From contig NW_027488625.1 of the NCBI RefSeq assembly GCF_050948215.1, positions 558,001 to 622,000 of the forward strand: a stretch of DNA of 64,000 nucleotides, written 5' to 3'. Shown here piece by piece: positions 45,444 to 56,133 of this stretch. This DNA is from Halictus rubicundus (taxonomy: Eukaryota > Arthropoda > Insecta > Hymenoptera > Halictidae). Below the pieces are notes generated by a model. It made no database searches. It worked only from the letters and a program-made list of their open reading frames with translations, and was not told where the DNA came from. The number at the start of each line of letters is the position of its first letter. The first letter of the stretch is position 1. The position numbers and the translations under genes are program-made.

Positions 45444-47072
45444 TTGCTCTCTTCGAAATGTTAGAAGAATGAATTTTCTGAAATAAAAGAATCTTTTATA
45501 AAAAAATTGCAATTGGTTGGAACCGAATTTTTAAAATTTTGCTATGCAAGTAATTTTCATTTGCTGTGTGTTTTCTCTCGTACAAAAGAACTTTTAGTAT
45601 TTTCCCCGCAATTCTTTCGAAATTTCTTTTTCCCTTCGCGTAGTAAACTAATTCATCCAGAAAAATCTTACGGTTCGGTATGACGAACTGACTCTTTAGT
45701 AATTGAAAGAGCGTCTAAAAGAGTAATTTAATTATAATTTATCAAAGCGTAATTCGGTTCGCGATGATATCGGAAATACTCGAAAACTTTTGATAGCCGA
45801 AAAGATTATTCCTAATCGTGGGATGTTTTCCCGATATCGGAGCCCGGACTATGCCCCGAAAGAAATTCCGATAGTTATTATTCAATCAAACTTGCCGCAG
45901 ATTTTTTCATTACAGATTTATTATTTTAGAATAGAATAGATTTATAGATTTTTTTTCCGTCTAACCGTTCAATCTATTTCGGTGCATAGTGTAATGGAAT
46001 GCCCACTGCGTAGGAATTGCAAAATAAAAATTCGCCGAGATAAATTACAGCGGTTTTGCAACGGCCTGGTAGCTATATTATATTTTACAGGGAACACAGT
46101 TTTTAATTGAAGCAATTATATTCATCCTTAGACAGCTACATGTTATATAACTCCTCCATTTTGCAATTTTACGTAAAAACAAAAATATGAGAATAAAGCT
46201 AAAATGTTGCTTAATATTCTCTAAAAGAATGTCTTCTGTTTACAGTATCTTTGTACGCGAGAGAAAAATGTTAGATTCACTCGATTTTATGAGGTCTACA
46301 AGGTTGCATATACCCTTAAGTTAAAGAGAACTATTTTAGTGAGATTGATGGCAACAGTAATAGAGAACCAACACTTTGCATACTCACACCCGCGGTGAAT
46401 AGGTCACAGCTGATTACTGGCTGCAACTTTGTTAACCGTTGAGTGACTTAAACGCAGGTGCTCTGTCATCGAATCAACTCAAGTGCAACCTACATTGCCG
46501 ATGGTCAACTAAAAATCGTTAGAATTGCTGCACAGAATACAAGACTGTTTGTAAATATTATATCAAGGACAAGTTATAAGTAGTTTGCAGCAAAAGACGA
46601 ACACCTCGAGGGCCTGTCTCCATCTTTTACAACTGATAATCAGAAGCTACGGCAGCCGCGTGGCCTAGATGCATTTGTTATTCCGTCTTCGCTACATTGT
46701 ACGGACTTGATGCTCACCTATAACAGGCGCTAATAACCATAATTTAAACTTTACCTACTCATTTTTTCCATAAACGGATAAAACCCGGAGTGTGGTGATT
46801 GCTTTAGAAGTGACATCATTTGAAACATTATTTCAAATAAAATATTAGTTTATTTTATAATTATTTCAGATAATTGTGAAATTATTTTCCAAAATTATAT
46901 CAGAAACATTTGAAACATTATTTCCAATAACATAATTAGTTATATATCATTTATTGTTCCCCTCAGGGTTACAATTCCCATTGCATCTCCTTCCTTTCCC
47001 CGCTCTTATCCTAACCTTAGCCTAACTTACCAATTACCTTACCACGCAAAACCGCACACAGCTTTATACACA

Positions 47073-47103
<31 letters not shown>

Positions 47104-47575
47104 TATCTTGTCGACTTTCCATAAAATAGGATAAAAGTAACAATATAAAAATAAAATAACCAACGCCAGAAATACAATAACTTAACCTACAATAAGTTAC
47201 ATTATGTAACAAAAAACAACAATTAAATATCAAAAGCTTAGTACAGAAAAAATAATAATACACAGCATACCTGTCTTTTCTCTCTCTCTCTCTCACACAC
47301 ACACACCTCCGCCCCTTCCCTAACCTCATAGACCCCCTCTTCCACTCATATTCTCCCACCATTCGTCCACCTTCCTCAACCATTCCTCCCCTTCCCCCTC
47401 GACCCGAGCACTTTCCGCCACCAGCCCCTGCCATCCTCTTCCGTCATCCCCTCCCATACACATTTCCCATACGTGTTCAATAACATAATTAGTTTATTTT
47501 ATAATTGTTTGAGATAATTGTGAAATTATTTTTCAAAATTATATCTGGTGCCCAGATTGTCGCGTTTGAGTATAC
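45444..47575. other. Non-coding stretch with simple repeats and a direct repeat
   Basis: No gene was supported. (GA)n lies at 47076-47102 and (TC)n(AC)n at 47280-47306. A block of about 60 bases (TTAGTTTATTTTATAATT through AATTATATC) occurs at 46845-46905 and again at 47490-47550. CCCTCAGGGTTACAA at 46961 recurs near 48132. Confidence 0.5.
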
Positions 47576-47589
47576 TTCCCAGATAGCAC

Positions 47590-47880
47590 AGAGACGTCTT
47601 GAATGTCCTACGAACGTCTTCCGAACGTCTTGTGAACGTCTCTGGAACGTCTTTGTTATAAAACTGTACGTCTTAAAGACGTCTTTAAAACGTCTGTTAG
47701 ACGTCTTTAAGACGTCTGTTAGACGTCTTTAAGACGTCTGTTAGACGCCTTTAAAACGTCTGTTAGACGTCTTTAAGACGTCTTTAAAACGTCTGTCAGA
47801 CGCCTTTAAAACGTCTGTTAGACGTCTTTAAGACGTCTTTAAAACGTCTGTCAGACATCTCGAAACAGAGGTCATAAATT
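47590..47880. repeat. GACGTC-based tandem array, left end of element D
   Basis: Units such as TTAGACGTCTTTAAGACGTC and TTTAAAACGTCTGTCAGACG repeat about ten times. Each GACGTC is itself palindromic. Confidence 0.85.
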
Positions 47881-48319
47881 TTAGTAAAATGCAATTAAAG
47901 AGGGATTAAATAGGGATTAATTAGGGATTGGGAGAGAAAAATTTTTAAAGAAAAACGAGTTCAAAGTATATTCATTTTATTATCAAGCTCAAACAAATAA
48001 TACTACATAAAGTTAAACTTAAAATTAAACACACTTAAACAAATAATACTATTTAAAGATAAACTTAAAATTAACATTAAACAAATTAAACTAATAATAC
48101 AACATAAACTTAATATCAATCAATTAGTTTATTTGATTCCCTCAGGGTTACAAATTCATACCCTTCCCCTCACTTAAACCTAAATCGCTCTTAACCTAAT
48201 TACATCTAACGCCGCACCCTACTCGCCAGAACATAAACTTAATATTAAATAAGTTAAAGTTAAACTTAAAAGTAAAATTAAAACTAAAATTAAAATTAAA
48301 ATTAAAATTAAAATTAAAA
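47881..48319. other. AT-rich interior of element D
   Basis: AT-rich with repeated TTAAACTTAAAATTAA-type strings; 48235-48330 is an AAAATT simple repeat abutting the DUF4806-type exon. No gene was supported. Confidence 0.5.
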
Positions 48320-48354
48320 TTAATTAAATATGGTGTATAATAGTTGTAACTTAC

Positions 48355-48556
48355 CGAAAGTGCTATTTTTAAAATTTTTTACTTTATATTTGGACCATAA
48401 ATTTCTACTGGCCTCCATTTTTTTAAGGGCTGTGATTGAACGTGCCCTTTGGTACGGTGGCCAATAACAATTCTCGCCCCCTAACCACCTGGACGGAACA
48501 GCCTCTACGCTGCCATCCTCTATAAATTGTACCACTGTCCACGTTTTCATCTCCAT
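48355..48556 (-). pseudogene. Orphan exon 1 copy of the DUF4806-type gene
   Basis: It is the same length (202 coding bases) and has the same GTAAGT donor as exon 1 at 6038-6239, with an intact frame (MEMKTWTVVQFIEDGSVE, CYWPP, then KKMEASRNLW). The upstream intron carries the MITE at 48614 and continues to about 48856, where the LTR begins. No exon 2 to 4 partner was found downstream on the - strand. It differs at many positions from the other two copies, so it is an older duplicate. Confidence 0.75.
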
Positions 48557-48613
48557 TCTGTAGTTGCCTAGAATTGGAAAATACAGTCAAAATTTGTGTA
48601 GCATGACTGAATA

Positions 48614-48752
48614 CAGTGAAATCTCGTTGTATAACAGTGCCAACTTTACGTTCCCAACGAAGAAGCTCGAGAGCCGTTGCGGCCACAACATTGTCCGATT
48701 TCGTATTCGTGTAGGTAAAAATAACGGCGGTACATACAACGAGATTTCACTG
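48614..48752. mobile_element. Tc1/mariner-superfamily (pogo-like) MITE, 139 bp
   Basis: Perfect 18-bp terminal inverted repeats (CAGTGAAATCTCGTTGTA) are flanked by TA on each side. There is no coding capacity. A diverged relative lies at 62076-62262. Confidence 0.9.
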
Positions 48753-48952
48753 TATTGTAGTTCACAGGATTATATAAAAAAAAATATATAGCGAAAAAGC
48801 GTAAGAGAAAACACTAATGGTAACAAATAATAGCAATAAAAATACTTAATTGTCTATGTGGATCTCGGGTGAAATAAATGAGACTAAATGAGGCTCGTTG
48901 ATATGTATGGTTCGTTATTTGTACGGATCGTCGACCGTCCTGTTCTAGCGTA

Positions 48953-49267
48953 TGTCACGGCCCGATAAGACCAAGACAACAACCCTCGCAACACGTCACC
49001 AGGCCCAAGTTCACGACTGATTCAGCACCCGACAACTTTGAACCATTAAACAGTCCCAAACCTTTGTACCCCAAATAAGATTACCCATTAATATATAAGA
49101 CCCCAAACCCGTGTACCCAGCAGTCGACGATCACCTCTGCTACGGCACGTCTCGCCGATCCAACTTTCAAAATAAAAAGCAAGTTCAAATTCCCGAAATC
49201 TTCGAGTATTCAATCGCGAAAGTGAAATACGGCGTTCCTTCGCGAAACCAGCCATTTCACCGTAACA
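48953..49267 (+). repeat. 5' LTR of Gypsy-like element 2
   Basis: It is 315 bp. TATATAAG near 49097 is followed about 28 bases later by an initiator-like CAGTCG (49124), and AATAAA occurs near 49171, giving a plausible U3-R-U5 order. Confidence 0.9.
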
Positions 49268-49270
49268 TTT

Positions 49271-49288
49271 TGGCGATCCTGCCAGGAT
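49271..49288 (+). promoter_or_regulatory. Primer-binding site of Gypsy-like element 2
   Basis: TGGCGATCCTGCCAGGAT begins four bases after the 5' LTR, the place and TGG start expected for tRNA-primed minus-strand synthesis. The tRNA is not assigned. Confidence 0.6.
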
Positions 49289-49466
49289 ACCGGTTCATCT
49301 GCTGGAAGAAAATCTTCAACGGCAACCAACCACGGCTGTTTGACCACGAAGACGGACTACGAGAGCCCTTCCGAAGCAATACATCGGTATCGACGAACCA
49401 AGGTCAGTACGACATCTTAAGTTATCGAGAATAGAATCGAACAGTTCCCCTACGTTAACCAAGAAA

Positions 49467-50714
49467 ATGGCTAAACCAAACGGAACCGTAATGGTAAGCG
49501 AAGAGATACTCAATGGAATTCTCAATTCAATGAAAGAATTGCAATCCGCGGTTACCTCTTTAAGCAAAACTACTGCTAAAGAAAACGAAAACCGACAGAA
49601 AGAAATTATAGAATTATCCAAGTTAATGAACATCACCGCTACTATGACCGACGACAGCGCATCTCAGAACAGAGGCCAAAGAAACTCCTCAAGAAGACAC
49701 GGGGAACATTCATCAGGGAGCAACTCGGAAGATGATGAACCCGAAATAACTGCAACTTCCAATGCAACAATTGGACAAACGGCGTCAAACGCCATTCGTA
49801 CTATCCGAACGCTGAAAGGAAGAGACGACCTAGGAGTAGAAGACTTCATAAGTGATGTCAGGTACGCCAGATCCGTATGTCGAGACAAGCATATGCTTCT
49901 GAAACTCGTAATTGCGGAGAAAATCACGGATCAAGCAGAGCGAGCTATCCGATACTTACGTATAGACACCTACGAACAGCTCTACGAGGCCCTCAGGACA
50001 TACGTCACCTCGCCCAATACCGTCAATGCCAGCAGAAATAAGCTGCAAAACACGCGACAAGGACAAATGGAGAGCGTAATGAGTTTCAATCTGAGATTCA
50101 GACAATCCCTGAACGAATTAAAATACGCTATCCAGTACAAACACAACAACCCAGCGGCAAGGAAGATTGCCATCGATGAAGAAGAAGACGCGGCCATCGC
50201 TACATACGTAACCAACCTGAAACGAGAATTAGGAGCTCTAGTCGTCCCATCGCAACCCAAGACACTAGAAAAAGCTCAAACTCTAGCTGGAGACATGGAG
50301 AATTGGCTTCGAGACTCGAGAGGACCATCGCAAAGACAGATGTTCCCGCAACATCCCAGACCGAATAACTCAGTATTGCCACCGAGAGGACCTTTCCATC
50401 CTATGAACAGACCTCAAGCTAGACCGACTTCACTTGCAACAATGCCTAGACCCATCAATCTTAAATGCTTCAAATGCGGACAAAACGGGCATATCGCACC
50501 TAACTGCACAAATTTTCGGTCAGCCCCTCACGGCAAAATCCCACCAAGAGTCAACTACACCATCGACGAGACGCCAGCGGAACAAGCGGACTTCCCCGCA
50601 TTAGGAGAATATGCAGCATACCAGGGAGACTACAATATATACTCGGAGGATTCCAAGGACTCAGAAGACCAACAAGATTCCTACTGGACACCGGAGCAGG
50701 AATCAACCTCATAA
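49467..50714 (+). CDS. Gag of Gypsy-like element 2
   Basis: 415 codons from ATG. Residues about 10-50 form a helical N-terminus; about 105-270 resemble the helical capsid region of Gypsy gag (GRDDLGVEDFISDV through AQTLAGDMENWL). A basic Pro/Arg-rich linker follows, then a single CCHC knuckle CFKCGQNGHIAPNC at 334-347 for RNA binding, and an acidic tail. It forms the particle that packages the element RNA. The last 250 bases overlap an open frame one base back that holds the protease, so pol is probably made by -1 frameshifting. Confidence 0.88.
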   Translation: MAKPNGTVMVSEEILNGILNSMKELQSAVTSLSKTTAKENENRQKEIIELSKLMNITATMTDDSASQNRGQRNSSRRHGEHSSGSNSEDDEPEITATSNATIGQTASNAIRTIRTLKGRDDLGVEDFISDVRYARSVCRDKHMLLKLVIAEKITDQAERAIRYLRIDTYEQLYEALRTYVTSPNTVNASRNKLQNTRQGQMESVMSFNLRFRQSLNELKYAIQYKHNNPAARKIAIDEEEDAAIATYVTNLKRELGALVVPSQPKTLEKAQTLAGDMENWLRDSRGPSQRQMFPQHPRPNNSVLPPRGPFHPMNRPQARPTSLATMPRPINLKCFKCGQNGHIAPNCTNFRSAPHGKIPPRVNYTIDETPAEQADFPALGEYAAYQGDYNIYSEDSKDSEDQQDSYWTPEQESTS

Positions 50715-53700
50715 AAAATAGTAGTATATTACCCGAACATCCCAGGGAGAATAAGATCCAAAATATACTAATGGGCAACGACAAACACGAATCCAAATCC
50801 AGCACGCAGTTCCAAGCACTAAAACAAGACCATATATTCCAAATAGTTCCCGACTCCTTCCCCATCCCTGAAGACGGAATCATAGGTTTACCCTTCCTAC
50901 AGAAATATAAATATAAGATCACTAATGATTATCTGTTTTTAGGTGAGACACGCATACCTCTAAGATCCGACATCAAATTACAACCAGGCGAGAGTACTAT
51001 CAAGGAAACTTTCATTGACCACCAAAGAACCCAGGTTTGCTTCATCAACACAGGTGAGAGAGAAATTGAATCAAACCAAATTGAATTAGATGAATCTCCC
51101 AAATTAGACAGAATGCAATTATTAATGCAGAAATTAAGAACCAAACACATTGATCTTTCATATAGAGACTCGGTAGAGAAAATAATCCTTTCATACGCTG
51201 ACGCCTTTGCATTAGAAACCGATCCACTCCCATGCACCCAACTCACGTCACATAAAATAGAATTAAAAACAGAGAAACCCGTCAATATAAAATCGTATAG
51301 ACCTCCAGAGTGCCATCGCGAAGAAATTAAAAGACAAGTCTCAGAATTGTTGGATAAAGACATAATTACACATTCAGATTCCCCTTATAACGCACCAGTG
51401 TGGGTAGTACCCAAAAAGGCAGATGCCTCAGGAAAGAGAAAATGGAGAATAGTAATAGATTTTAGAAAATTGAACGAACTTACAGATCAAGACGCGTATC
51501 CCATCCCCGATGTAGAATCAATCCTTTCGCACTTAGGAAACTCGAAATTTTTCTCAGCATTAGATTTATCGTCAGGCTTTCACCAAATTCCAATGGACAA
51601 AGACTCAAAAAAATATACAGCTTTTTCAACTCCCGAAGGACACTTCCATTACAATAGAATGCCATTCGGACTAAAGAACGCACCAGCTACGTTTCAAAGA
51701 ATGATGGATAGAGCATTAAACGGATTGATAGGAAAACATTGCTTTGTATATTTAGATGACGTCATAATATTCGGACAAACGATTCAAGAACATAACAAAA
51801 ATTTAGCGATCGTACTACATAGACTGTCTGAACTAAGACTAAAATTGCAACCAGACAAATGTGAATTCTTAAAACCGGAATTAGAATACTTAGGACACGT
51901 TATATCAAAGGACGGAGTAAAACCAAATCCCAATAAAATCAAATCAGTAAAGGAATTTAGACAACCCAAGAACCCGACAGAAATAAAGCAATTTCTAGGG
52001 CTAGCAGGTTACTATCGTAAATTTATTAGAAACTTTGCCAAGATAGCTAAACCACTGACAGACCTAACAAAAAAGGACATTCCATTCCATTGGACAGACA
52101 AACAGCAAATCTCTTTTGACACGTTGAAGCTAAAATTATGCGAAGAACCGATTCTTAAATACCCAGACTTCAACAAAGAATTTACACTAACGACAGACGC
52201 ATCGAACGAAGGACTAGGAGCTATATTATCCCAAGACGGACACCCATGTTGTTACGTATCCAGAACCCTAAATCCGGCAGAAAAACATTACACTACGACA
52301 GAAAAAGAATTACTAGCAATAGTATGGGGCGTTCAAAGATTAAGACAATACCTATTAGGCAGAAAATTCAAAATTAGGACAGATCATCAGGCACTTAAAT
52401 GGCTACATAATGTAAAAGACACCTCATCCAGACTAATCAGATGGAGACTTAGATTAGAAGAGTATGACTATGACATAGAATATCACAAAGGAAAAGACAA
52501 TACCGCCGCGGACGCACTATCACGAGTACACATAACCCTAGGAGAGATGACGGGAGACCAACTCGCAGACTTAGCAAACGAGATAATAGAAACAAATCAG
52601 GGAAACGAACATCCAGATACTACAGACAATAACGCAAACGATAGCGATACAGATACGGCAGTGAGCAACGACTTATCGGACTTAGACGACATTTTCGAAT
52701 ATGACGAATACCTATTGTATCAAGAGACCCCTGATAATTTCAAAGAGACACCTAACCGAAGACAATACTTTCAACTAAATACGGTACCCGACAGAGACAG
52801 AGAAGCTCTTCAAGCTTTAAAAATAATATTAGGAAAACACCAAAAGATAGGAGCCACCCGACAACACTTTAATATTAGACAAATTGAAATGATCAGGAAA
52901 ATAATTAGATTCATAGCATCACGAGACCCGAGAAAACTTTATGTCTTAGCCACAGAACCAGTAATAGAGATCACGCCAGAGAGAAAATTAGAAATATTAA
53001 AAGAAAATCATAACGGTAATTCCGCTCAACACTTTGGAGAAAATAAGACGATAGCTAGAATTAAATCAAAGTATTTTTGGGAAAACTTGGAGAAGGACGT
53101 GAAAGAATTTATAAGTAAATGCGTTTATTGTCAAAAAGAAAAACTCAATCGAATTAGGCACCGAGAAGAGGCATGTATCCCGAACACTCCTGAATCCCCG
53201 AACGACAAAATTGCAATGGATATCTTTGGACCACTACCGATAACCTCTAAGGGTAACCAATTCGTTTTGTCCATCCAAGATCAACTGACCAAATACCTAA
53301 TCCTTATTCCGATGAAAGATCAACGTGCAGAATCCATTATCGACAAATTAATCGAACATTTTATTTACACCTTTTCGGCACCCAAGCAAATATTGACAGA
53401 CCAAGGTTCAAATTTTATCTCAAACCTGATGCAGGGATTTGAAGAAGCATTCCAAATTAAACATATCAAAACAACTAGCTTTCATCCTCAGAGCAATGGA
53501 TCCCTTGAAAGAACTCACGCTACGGTTAAAGATCTTATTAGAACTTGTATTAAAGAGAGACAGAAAGAATGGGACGAAGTATTAAAACTTATATGTTTCG
53601 GTTACAATACGGCAGTCCATGAAGGAACAGGTCATACACCCTTTGAATTAACTTTTGGTAGAAAAGCGAATTTGCCAAGCGCGATATCTGCTACGAGTAC

Positions 53701-54016
53701 GCTCACGCAGAATGAACTCTTTAAATTATGGAGCAAGAAACATGCAGAGTATCTAGAATCCGCAAAGAAAACGATAGAAAAAAATAAAGCTAGAAATAAA
53801 AGAAATCAAGATAGGAAAATAAGGTTGCAGAGCTTATTTAATGTAAATGATAAGGTATGGATTCACAATGACCATAAGAGTAACAAGTTAGACTCGGAAT
53901 GGTTAGGACCAGCGATCATATTAGAAGTTAAAACGCCGTACTATATATGTAAAAAATTAACGAATGATAGCGTGATAAAAATTCACGGAAATAGACTAAA
54001 GTTGTATAAATCTTAA
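50465..54016 (+). CDS. Pol of Gypsy-like element 2 (protease, RT, RNase H, integrase)
   Basis: The pol frame is open from 50465; the first ATG in it is at 50771, but the protease active site (LLDTGAG, codons 50681-50701) lies before it, so expression by -1 frameshift from gag is more likely. From the 50771 ATG: reverse transcriptase with the YLDD box at residues 327-330; RNase H with TTDASNEGLGAIL and RTDHQALKWL; integrase zinc region with CVYCQKEK; integrase core with MDIFGPLP, ILTDQGSNF and HPQSNGSLERTH supplying the D, D and E residues; then a C-terminal region. No stop or frameshift occurs over about 1,080 codons. The A-rich codon use differs sharply from element 1. Confidence 0.92.
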
Positions 54017-54024
54017 AATTTCAG

Positions 54025-54195
54025 ATGTCGCCCACAGGAATAATACTAGGCTTAAGCATAACCTTAGCAAGTAGTTTTACACTAACACCTCTAAATGATA
54101 GTAGCGTATTCATAGAAGATATACAAGAAACGTATTTATACCATAACGTAGTAAGAATAATTGCAGGAATGAAAAAAAAAAAAAACCATACGTAA
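54025..54195 (+). pseudogene. Env-like stub of Gypsy-like element 2
   Basis: A short frame begins at an ATG directly after TTTCAG, a splice-acceptor-like sequence, just past the end of pol. Its start is hydrophobic (GIILGLSITLASS), like a signal peptide, and it continues for 56 codons until a run of 14 A is followed by a stop. Position, acceptor and leader match the third, spliced env frame of errantivirus-type Gypsy elements. The rest is missing: only about 160 bases remain before the 3' LTR. The A-run may also have changed length. Identification as env is inference. Confidence 0.4.
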
Positions 54196-54346
54196 AACTA
54201 GATGATACTACAGAATCATAGAAGCCACCGCACCTGTACCATAACAACAGCAGCCCTCCATCGAGTTACGACCTGAACGACACCGAATTCAACATCGCAC
54301 CTGTCAGGAGAAAATGAGTTCGTTTCGGAGCAACGAAAGTCTAATG

Positions 54347-54355
54347 AGGGGGGAA
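54347..54355 (+). promoter_or_regulatory. Polypurine tract of Gypsy-like element 2
   Basis: GAGGGGGGAA ends at the first base of the 3' LTR (54356). Confidence 0.7.
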
Positions 54356-54670
54356 TGTCACGGCCCGATAAGACCAAGACAACAACCCTCGCAACACGTC
54401 ACCAGGCCCAAGTTCACGACTGATTCAGCACCCGACAACTTTGAACCATTAAACAGTCCCAAACCTTTGTACCCCAAATAAGATTACCCATTAATATATA
54501 AGACCCCAAACCCGTGTACCCAGCAGTCGACGATCACCTCTGCTACGGCACGTCTCGCCGATCCAACTTTCAAAATAAAAAGCAAGTTCAAATTCCCGAA
54601 ATCTTCGAGTATTCAATCGCGAAAGTGAAATACGGCGTTCCTTCGCGAAACCAGCCATTTCACCGTAACA
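54356..54670 (+). repeat. 3' LTR of Gypsy-like element 2
   Basis: It is 315 bp, identical by eye to 48953-49267, and is followed by the CGTA target duplication. Confidence 0.9.
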
Positions 54671-54858
54671 CGTACGCGAGCGAATGTTCGTCGTTTGCAT
54701 TCGTTTGTCCGAACTTTTGTCTCGCCATTCGATTATTTTACAAACGACGATCGACCTCGGAACCGATCTTCGCGTGTTTCGTTTCCCGAGGATGGTCGCC
54801 GCCGCGCATACTATGTATCTGGTGGTTCGTCGGTGTGCTCGTTGCACAGGCCGCCACA

Positions 54859-55796
54859 TCGAATTAAAGGACTCGAGCGCGTATAATTCCATAACGCTAT
54901 TTCCGAGCGCTTCAAGTACCTACAACTCGAAACTTCAAACTGTTATATCTCATCATGGAAGTATCTGACAAAAAAAGGTTTCAGACAAAATTGACTTGTT
55001 TTTTCCGGTAGAATCTAAATATGTAACATTTTATAGGGGGTTCCATTTAAAATTATAAAGGTACCACCCCTCCCCCGTTAAAAGGGAAGGGAGGCCACTT
55101 CACGTTTATGTAGTCAGAAAGGCCCTTCAGTTCCATGCAATTTAAGACTAAGAACTTTAAAATCGATGGCATAGTTTTCGAGATATTGAGTTGTTCAGAG
55201 TTATGTGGGCCACCCTGTATATGGCAGTTGTTGCATGAATAAGGATGCTCCTTACCGATTTTGAAAACAATTTATATAAATATATTGTAACTCAATATTT
55301 TGAACAATTTTTGTGTGCCTATACACTATGCATGTTACCGCATTTTTTCCGTATATGTTACCGCATTTTTCCAACGACGACGTCGCTGACCAGGATTTCT
55401 TGCAGTAGTATATATACAGTAATAAAGTTTTTCGCAAATATCTCTAAAACTGACCTTTATACATAACATTTAACAATCATCGAAATCGGTGAAGTGTAAC
55501 TTACTGTACATATATACACTTACTACAATTAAATCTGTCCTAGCCAATTGTAACATTATATTGCAGTTGTGCTATATATACATGTATAAAGCCAGTCAAA
55601 TTGTGGGACGATAGGGCTACCGGCGAACTACCCACATAAAAAAAAAACAGCAACGTGCCAGGGGGTAACACCTCAATGGGTGGTAATGGAAGATTACCCA
55701 TTATATTTGTATCAGGGAGCAAAATGGTACTGAGAATAACAGTTTCCAACTCTTATATTGATCGGTTCTGTTTAAAACAGTTATGAAGAACCGAAA
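54859..55796. other. Interior of element D right of the LTR
   Basis: No gene was supported. It contains an old dispersed repeat with AGTTTTCGAGATATT and GTGGGCCACCCTGTATA near 55165-55220, and an AAATATCTCTAAAACTG phrase near 55435 related to those near 35675 and 37030. Confidence 0.45.
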
Positions 55797-56114
55797 TATT
55801 TAGTCTTGAAAAAGACATCGATGTCTTAAAGATTTTTAATAAGACCTCTGAAATGAAACGTCTCGAAAAAGACGTTTTATTTTAGACGTAAAAATGACGA
55901 CTCCAAAAAGACGTCTTAAAGACGTCTGAAATAAGACGTCGTTTTTACGTCTGAAATAAGACGTCGTTTTTACGTCTGAAACGAGACGTCTTAAAGACGT
56001 CTTTTTCGGGACGTCGTTTTTACGTCTGAAATAAGACGCCTTAAAGACGCCTTTTCCAGACGTAAGACTTTCAGACGTAAAATGGACGTAAAACAGACGT
56101 CTTTAAGACGTCGC
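55797..56114. repeat. GACGTC-based array, right end of element D
   Basis: Repeats of AAATAAGACGTCGTTTTTAC and TTAAAGACGTC build the array; the last unit touches the terminal GTGCTATCTGGG. Confidence 0.85.
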
Positions 56115-56133
56115 GTGCTATCTGGGTTTATAC

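Larger units (their letters stand above)
48953..54670 (+). mobile_element. Gypsy-like element 2, apparently intact gag-pol
   Basis: It spans 5718 bp. LTRs at 48953-49267 and 54356-54670 are 315 bp each, identical by eye, with TGTCACGG and CCGTAACA ends. The element is flanked by CGTA (48949-48952 and 54671-54674). Order: LTR, primer-binding site, gag, overlapping protease-RT-RNaseH-integrase, short env-like frame, purine tract, LTR. No stop or frameshift was seen in gag or pol, so this is the best candidate in the window for a recently active element. Confidence 0.93.
48857..54858 (-). mobile_element. Solo LTR of the element 1 family, split by Gypsy-like element 2
   Basis: It starts TGTGGATCTCGGGTG and ends GCCGCCACA. 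Joined across the insertion it is 280 bp, against 279 bp for the LTRs at 27393 and 31335, and many blocks agree (GGTCGCCGCCGCG, GTGTTTCG). Possible target duplication TCTA/TCGA, with one mismatch. It is clearly diverged from the element 1 LTRs, so it is older. Confidence 0.8.
47576..56128. mobile_element. Probable DNA element D, ends 8.5 kb apart, with nested inserts
   Basis: The left end reads TTCCCAGATAGCAC and the right end GTGCTATCTGGGTT. TATAC lies directly outside each (47571-47575 and 56129-56133), as for one element with a 5-bp target duplication. Inside each end lies an array built on GACGTC. Between them sit an orphan DUF4806-type exon, a solo LTR, Gypsy-like element 2 and a small MITE; removing these leaves roughly 2.4 kb. 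No transposase was found. Alternatively the two ends belong to separate copies in opposite orientation. Confidence 0.5.

Noticed and set aside
47590..47880. GACGTC array as a possible CRISPR array
   Set aside because: Units are contiguous and there are no unique spacers; the host is eukaryotic.
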